From the NCBI GenBank assembly GCA_900539735.1, contig UQDE01000037.1:1-18129 (forward strand): 18,129 nucleotides of DNA. Reading direction: 5' to 3'. Made by a program: the position numbers and the translations under genes. Under the pieces are notes generated by a model that was given only the letters and a program-made list of their open reading frames with translations, ran no database searches and was not told the DNA's origin. Of this stretch, positions 14,087 to 18,129 are shown one piece after another. This DNA is from an uncultured Collinsella sp. (lineage in GTDB: Bacteria > Actinomycetota > Coriobacteriia > Coriobacteriales > Coriobacteriaceae). The first letter of the stretch is position 1; each line of letters begins with the position of its first letter.

Positions 14087-14848
14087 CTAGATGAAGAGCT
14101 CGCATTCCTTCCGCGCGACGCAAACCTTGCTCAGCATCTGGGAAACAGCGGATAGTTTGTTGGAATCAAGCTTGCGAGCACCTCGCGGACATACGGCGAT
14201 GCAGCGCATGCAGGAGATGCACGCCTCGCCAGCTGCTCGTTTGGGGTCACTCTTGTCGATAGCGCAAACGGGGCACGCCGCGGCGCATGCACCGCAGGAG
14301 ACACAATCCTCTGTTGCCTCGGGTGCCATGCGGTGACCTCCGGCTTGTTTATAAGGACGATTGCCGGGGATAGAGGGCCCGGACGCATCCTCAGCCAACA
14401 GCTTTTGCTGAATTTGCTGCGCAAACTCTGCGAGCTGCGCCGCATCCTGCGCATCCGGTCGCCCAGCAGCAAACTGACGAGCAACGGAATGCTCAGCAAT
14501 AGCAGAAACCGCTGCAACAACCCTAAATACGGCGCGCTTCGCAACGTCCTCCAGCTCTACGAGCGTGTCCTCAAACGCGCGGTTTCCGTATACGCAAACC
14601 AAAACAGCCCGAGCCCCGTTGCCGCGCACCATGCCCAACCGGTCAGCCACCACAGCCGGGATTCTACCGGCATACGCCGGCACAGAGATTACGGCCACGT
14701 CGTCCTCAGTCATCGAGACAGCGCTGAAATCTAGCCCGCTATCGGCCAGATCGACGGTAACGGTATTCTTGCCCAGTGCCCCGGCCACAAGGCCAGACAC
14801 CTTCCGCGTTCCACCCGTCGGACTAAACACAATTTCGAATACGCTCAT
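14087..14848 (-). CDS. Flavodoxin-like / 2[4Fe-4S] ferredoxin protein (EFR1-like)
   Basis: Predicted soluble electron carrier of 253 residues. The N-terminal domain (about 1-150) is flavodoxin-like: it opens with a short hydrophobic strand and the phosphate-binding loop FSPTGGTRKV (8-17), with later strands DVAVISVPAYAGRIP and ARAVLVCVYGNRAFED typical of this group. After a linker, a bacterial 2[4Fe-4S] domain follows: CVSCGACAAACP (C182, C185, C188, C192) and CISCMRCIAVCP (C210, C213, C216, C220). The start at 14848 has GGAGGG 7 nt upstream; the frame opens at 14875 without such support. It lies 340 bp upstream of the hydrogenase operon on the same strand, but separated by hairpins, so it is probably a separate transcript. 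A role as a redox partner is inferred. Its upstream region carries repeat element copy B. Confidence 0.88.
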   Translation of the reverse strand: MSVFEIVFSPTGGTRKVSGLVAGALGKNTVTVDLADSGLDFSAVSMTEDDVAVISVPAYAGRIPAVVADRLGMVRGNGARAVLVCVYGNRAFEDTLVELEDVAKRAVFRVVAAVSAIAEHSVARQFAAGRPDAQDAAQLAEFAQQIQQKLLAEDASGPSIPGNRPYKQAGGHRMAPEATEDCVSCGACAAACPVCAIDKSDPKRAAGEACISCMRCIAVCPRGARKLDSNKLSAVSQMLSKVCVARKECELFI

Positions 14849-14983
14849 CGAGGCACCCTCCCCTACGCCTGGCAACGCGTCAAGCCGCTTTCACATCCAG
14901 CCAGAGTATACGGCGCATGGGATCCCCGTTTTGGTGCACCAAGCACCCCAATGCACCCACCCTACGCTGTCTGCCTCTTCGTT

Positions 14984-15294
14984 TTGTATAAATTACGGTA
15001 CAGATTGTATATATTTACGGGATACCGCCGTGTTCTCCCGAGGTACCCCATCCTGGCCCGTGCAAAAAACGGAGTATTCTGCAACGTGACCGCGCCAGCA
15101 ATACCCCGAGCGGGCAAACCTTTAGGGCGCTGCGTCATTTTGGGTTCCGACATGGCGAGAATGACGCGCCCCTGCTCCGGAAAACGACGAAATCTGACTC
15201 AGAACGCTCGCTAGGGATATCCGAAAGCCACCGTTGGCGACGTCAAATCATATGCAGACAACTCGAACTGCAGAATACTCCAAAAAATGCACGG
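14984..15294 (+). repeat. Intergenic repeat element, copy B (conserved block plus inverted partner)
   Basis: Second copy of the element at 1340-1651. TTGTATA occurs at 14984-14990 and 15005-15011, again 21 bp apart. The core CCGTGCAAAAAACGG starts at 15058, exactly 74 bp from the left edge as in copy A, and GGAGTATTC follows at 15071-15079. The inverted partner, read on the minus strand as CCGTGCATTTTTTGG then AGTATTCTGCAG, spans 15294-15270. The interior is not obviously similar to that of copy A. The left edge lies 136 bp from the electron-carrier start codon. Confidence 0.7.
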
Positions 15295-15401
15295 CGCACC
15301 CCATGGGACCCATTGCCGCATGGTAGGAAACAGGCCCACGGCATCCTCTAGATGCATTCCCGAGGAAATCACATTTGAACTAGCGATCGGATACGGCAAA
15401 C

Positions 15402-15433
15402 AAAAAGGGCCCCGAGCGTAGTTGCTCGGGGCC
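15402..15433 (-). terminator. Rho-independent terminator of the DEAD-box helicase gene
   Basis: On the minus strand a perfect 10-bp stem, GGCCCCGAGC with GCTCGGGGCC (15433-15424 with 15417-15408), closes a 6-nt loop and is followed by CUUUUUG. It begins 35 nt after the helicase stop codon. Confidence 0.92.
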
Positions 15434-15468
15434 TTTGGTTCACCTCGCTCTAGCGGGCGATGCGTATG

Positions 15469-17727
15469 TTACTTGCGCTTGCCGCCGCCGTCACCGGGGC
15501 GACGGGAGCTGCCGCCGCGCTTGCCGCCACGACTATTGCCATAGCTACCACGATTATCGCGACCACCGGCACGGCCGCCGCGGGAGCCGGCCTGGTTGCC
15601 GCCACGCCCGCCACGATAGCCGCCACGACGCTCCTCGCGGGTATCGTCGTAGTTGCGCCAGTCATCGCGACGATCGCGGCTGGCACGCGGATCGCGGCGA
15701 TCGCGCGACTCGTTAGAGCGGCCAGCACCGCTGCGGCTGCCATTGCCACGAGTGCCCTCGCGATGCTCGCCGCCACGGCCACCGCGCTCATCAAAGCGCT
15801 TGCCGCCACGGGACTCGCCGCCGCGAGTACCACGCTCGCCACGCGAACCGCGGCCCTCGCCGCCACGGCGCTCATCACGGCCGCCGCGCTCGCCATCGCG
15901 ACCGGAACGACGACGATCGCCCGAACCACGCTTGCCGCCACGCGAGCCACGGCCCTCGTCCTCGCGCTCAACACGGCGACGACCGCCGCGGTCCTCGTCC
16001 TCGCGGCGACGGCGATGCGCCTCGCCCTGGAACTGCTTGGCACGGCGCTCGGCACGGTTGCCGCGCGGGGCCTGCTCAACGACACCAGCACCGCCGCGCT
16101 CCTCGGCAGCCACCTCGCGGGCCACGCTCTCCACAGCCTCGTCCACGCGAGCCTGAACGCCCTCGCGCACGCGGGTCTTGCCGCCGCGCTTGGGACGGCT
16201 CGGACGCTCACCGTCGCCGCGACGCTCGTCTCGACCGCGGTTGGAACGACCGGCCACATCACCGTAATCGTCGCCGTTGCGTTTGCCGTCGCGACGCGCC
16301 TGCTCAAGCTTCTTCTTGCTCTTGGACTTGCCGCGCTTGGTCTTCTTCTTCACCTTAAAGGCCGCAGGATCGCGCTCGGGGTCAACCGCGGGCGGATTGG
16401 GGCCCACATGCAGGTCGCCGGCCTCGTAGATGTCGGCGGTCTTGTCCATGAGCTTCTCGATCTCGTAGAACTCATCGACATCCTGCTCGGTCACAAACGT
16501 GATGGCCCAGCCCAGCTCGCCGGCGCGGCCCGTACGGCCAATACGGTGGATGTAGTCGGTCGGCTCGGCCGGCACGTCAAAGTTCACGACGTAGCGCACG
16601 TCGCTGATGTCGATGCCGCGGGCGAGCACGTCGGTTGCCACCAACACGTCGACGGTACCGTCGCGGAAGGCCGAAAGGGCACGCTCGCGCTGAGCCTGGC
16701 TGCGGTTGCCGTGAATCGCGGCGGCCTTGATGCCCTTGCGCTCCAGACGACGGCAGCAGCTGTCGGCGCGGTGCTTGGTGCGCATAAAGACGATGGTGCG
16801 CTCCGGGCCCTCCTTCTTGAGGAACTCGGGCAGCAGATTGTTCTTGGCCTCGATGGACACCGGGAATACAAACTGGTCGACGGTGTCGGCGGTCGACGTG
16901 GCGGGCGCGATCTCCACGCGTGCCGGGTCGCTCACCAGGTCGGTGATCTCGCCCACGGCCTCCTCGTCGAGCGTGGCCGAGAACAGCAGCGTCTGACGCT
17001 CGGCCGGCGTCTCGCGCACAATGCGGCGGACGGCGGGCAAAAAGCCCATGTCGAGCATGCGGTCGGCCTCGTCCAGCACCAGCACCTTGACCTCGTCCAG
17101 GTGGCAGGCGCCCTGCTCGATCAGGTCAACCAGACGGCCCGGCGTAGCGACCAGGATGTCACAGCCGTACTTGAGCGCCGCGGTCTGCGGCTTGTAGCTC
17201 ACGCCGCCCACGACGGTCACGGCGACATGGCCAGTGACGTCGGCAATCTTGCTCGCGACCTCGTCGATCTGCTGGGCAAGCTCGCGCGTGGGGGTGATGA
17301 CGAGCATCAAGGGACCGCGACCGTTGCCCTCGGGCTTCTTGGCGCCGCGACGGCGGTTGCGACCGCCACGCTCGCGCACGGGCTTGGGCGGAGCGATGTG
17401 CTCCAGGTTGTTCATGGTCGGCAGCAAGAAGGCGGCCGTCTTGCCGGTGCCGGTCTGAGCAGCGGCAAGCAGGTCGCGGCCCTCGAGCACCACGGGGATC
17501 GAGCCAGCCTGGACAGGCGTGGGCGCCGTGTAGCCTAGGTTCTCGATAGCACGAAGCATCTCGTCCGAAAGGCCCAGCTCGTCAAAGGCGGGCAGGCTCT
17601 CGGTAGCGGACTCGACGGTCTGGGCAGCATTGGCCTCATCGGCGGCATCGAAGGCAGCCTGGGTCATGGCCTCGCGGGCCTCGTCCAGAATCTCGGCGTC
17701 CGTGACGTCGGATACAGAATTACGCAT
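15469..17727 (-). CDS. DEAD-box ATP-dependent RNA helicase with long RGG-rich C-terminal tail
   Basis: RNA helicase of 752 residues, probably acting in ribosome assembly and RNA decay like DeaD/CshA. Core motifs in order: Q-motif FDELGLSDEML with PTPVQ (48-73), motif I AQTGTGKT (90-97), Ia PTRELAQQ (146-153), DEAD-box motif VLDEADRMLDMGF (217-229), SAT (250-252), and motif VI HRIGRTGR (394-401). A basic insertion (RERGGRNRRRGAKK) lies at about 118-131 between motifs I and Ia. From about residue 455 to the end, some 300 residues are Lys-rich and then dense RGG/RDR/GGR repeats with no predicted fold, far longer than typical tails and suited to non-specific RNA binding or condensate formation. 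The start at 17727 has AAGGAA 9 nt upstream; the frame extends to 17763 without better support. It is a single-gene unit with its own terminator. Confidence 0.95.
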   Translation of the reverse strand: MRNSVSDVTDAEILDEAREAMTQAAFDAADEANAAQTVESATESLPAFDELGLSDEMLRAIENLGYTAPTPVQAGSIPVVLEGRDLLAAAQTGTGKTAAFLLPTMNNLEHIAPPKPVRERGGRNRRRGAKKPEGNGRGPLMLVITPTRELAQQIDEVASKIADVTGHVAVTVVGGVSYKPQTAALKYGCDILVATPGRLVDLIEQGACHLDEVKVLVLDEADRMLDMGFLPAVRRIVRETPAERQTLLFSATLDEEAVGEITDLVSDPARVEIAPATSTADTVDQFVFPVSIEAKNNLLPEFLKKEGPERTIVFMRTKHRADSCCRRLERKGIKAAAIHGNRSQAQRERALSAFRDGTVDVLVATDVLARGIDISDVRYVVNFDVPAEPTDYIHRIGRTGRAGELGWAITFVTEQDVDEFYEIEKLMDKTADIYEAGDLHVGPNPPAVDPERDPAAFKVKKKTKRGKSKSKKKLEQARRDGKRNGDDYGDVAGRSNRGRDERRGDGERPSRPKRGGKTRVREGVQARVDEAVESVAREVAAEERGGAGVVEQAPRGNRAERRAKQFQGEAHRRRREDEDRGGRRRVEREDEGRGSRGGKRGSGDRRRSGRDGERGGRDERRGGEGRGSRGERGTRGGESRGGKRFDERGGRGGEHREGTRGNGSRSGAGRSNESRDRRDPRASRDRRDDWRNYDDTREERRGGYRGGRGGNQAGSRGGRAGGRDNRGSYGNSRGGKRGGSSRRPGDGGGKRK

Positions 17728-18129
17728 ATGTTGTTGTTCCTTATCTGCACGCGCAATGGGCACGGCATGCGGCCGCGCGGGCGTGCTTGGTAGTGCGCTA
17801 ATACATACAAAAACAGGTGCGCACAGAGAGGACGTTGCTCAGCACGCTGGCGATCGCTTTGGCAGCCCTATCACGCGCCGTCCAGACGCAGCAGCTCTAA
17901 GCGATGGAGCAGATTCGCCGCCGGTTAGTATACCCGCACTCCGTATGCCCCCACGTAAACCACAGATGACGAGGCGGACGGGGCGGGCCTGGCCGATTGT
18001 CTCAATCTGTAACAGATGCAGGGCAAAACCGGGTCCAAATGTTACAGAACAAGACAGAGGGGGATTTCCGTCCAGGGTTGATTTCCGATCTCAGCCGAAC
18101 ACATTGAGCGGATAGGACGTTCCCGCAGC
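17728..18129. other. 402-bp region upstream of the helicase, no gene seen
   Basis: No supported coding sequence. It contains the helicase 5' region, an AT-rich ATACATACAAAAAC stretch near 17802-17815, an inverted repeat CTGTAACA/TGTTACAG (18007-18047), and two direct copies of GATTTCCG (18063-18070 and 18080-18087), 17 bp apart. The open frame that crosses this stretch on the plus strand begins inside the helicase gene and lacks a ribosome-binding site. Confidence 0.5.
18007..18047. repeat. CTGTAACA / TGTTACAG inverted repeat
   Basis: CTGTAACA (18007-18014) and TGTTACAG (18040-18047) are exact 8-bp inverted copies with a 25-nt spacer. The similarity extends slightly: each arm, read inward, is preceded by a T (TCTGTAACA). 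No U-tract follows on either strand. It may be a protein-binding site or part of a repeat family; the window edge limits what can be said. Confidence 0.35.

Larger units (their letters stand above)
14849..15468. other. 620-bp gene-free region between the electron carrier and the helicase
   Basis: No convincing gene. It contains a palindrome TTGGTGCACCAA (14931-14942); repeat element copy B (14984-15294); a hairpin with GCGTCATT (about 15131-15138) pairing with AATGACGC (about 15161-15168) extended by GGGC/GCCC; and the helicase terminator. A possible minus-strand -10, TATACT, lies near 14909, about 55 bp upstream of the electron-carrier gene, with no clear -35. Confidence 0.6.

Noticed and set aside
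15460..17538. 692-residue plus-strand open frame opposite the helicase
   Set aside because: It is an Ala/Thr-rich antisense frame kept open by GC-rich codons; the minus-strand frame has every DEAD-box motif.
17630..18115. 161-residue plus-strand frame at the right end
   Set aside because: Starts inside the helicase gene on the other strand, has no ribosome-binding site and no recognisable domain.

Overview
The window is GC-rich, densely coded DNA from an anaerobic bacterium. The gene set is a glutamate-synthase-linked [FeFe]-hydrogenase, a flavodoxin/ferredoxin electron carrier, FucO-type alcohol dehydrogenase, oxygen-sensitive Fe-S proteins and a DEAD-box helicase with a very long RGG tail. 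Together with the codon bias this suggests a gut Coriobacteriia (Actinomycetota), most like Collinsella. That placement is inference; there is no rRNA or other phylogenetic marker here. No tRNA, rRNA, CRISPR, phage or transposase gene was found.

Layout, left to right. Position 3 is the start codon of a minus-strand gene that leaves the window. Next come an M42 aminopeptidase (-), a 604-bp gene-free region holding repeat element copy A, fucO (-), a YoaK/DUF1275 membrane protein (-), and the divergent radical-SAM protein YgiQ (+). YgiQ overlaps the convergent CPBP-family membrane protease (-) by 4 bp. An orphan RelB/DinJ-type antitoxin (-) follows. Then comes a tightly packed minus-strand operon, read right to left: NuoF/GltD-fusion flavoprotein, [FeFe]-hydrogenase HydA, lipoprotein substrate-binding protein, and a fused ABC permease-ATPase. 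Upstream of it is a 340-bp gene-free region with a large hairpin made of two facing repeats, then a flavodoxin-like/2[4Fe-4S] protein (-), a 620-bp gene-free region with element copy B, and the DEAD-box helicase (-). The last 402 bp hold no gene.

How the genes fit together. The flavoprotein and HydA are translationally coupled and look like the two halves of an NAD(P)H-linked H2-metabolising enzyme. The substrate-binding protein and ABC transporter follow with gaps of only 2-3 nt, so import of an unknown small solute is apparently coupled to hydrogenase expression. The separate flavodoxin/ferredoxin protein just upstream is a plausible soluble redox partner, and FucO would provide another NADH sink in a fermenter.

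The least explained material is non-coding. (1) Two intergenic regions share an ungapped block of about 105 bp (roughly 65% identity, nearly perfect over the last 35 bp). In both, an inverted partner lies 236-237 bp from the core, and the block lies 135-136 bp from the start codon of the neighbouring minus-strand gene. (2) A 31-nt unit, TGATCC-N19-GGATCA with an invariant GTTTTCYTCCGT-like core, occurs four times, mainly just after stop codons; two copies face each other and form a 17-bp perfect stem.
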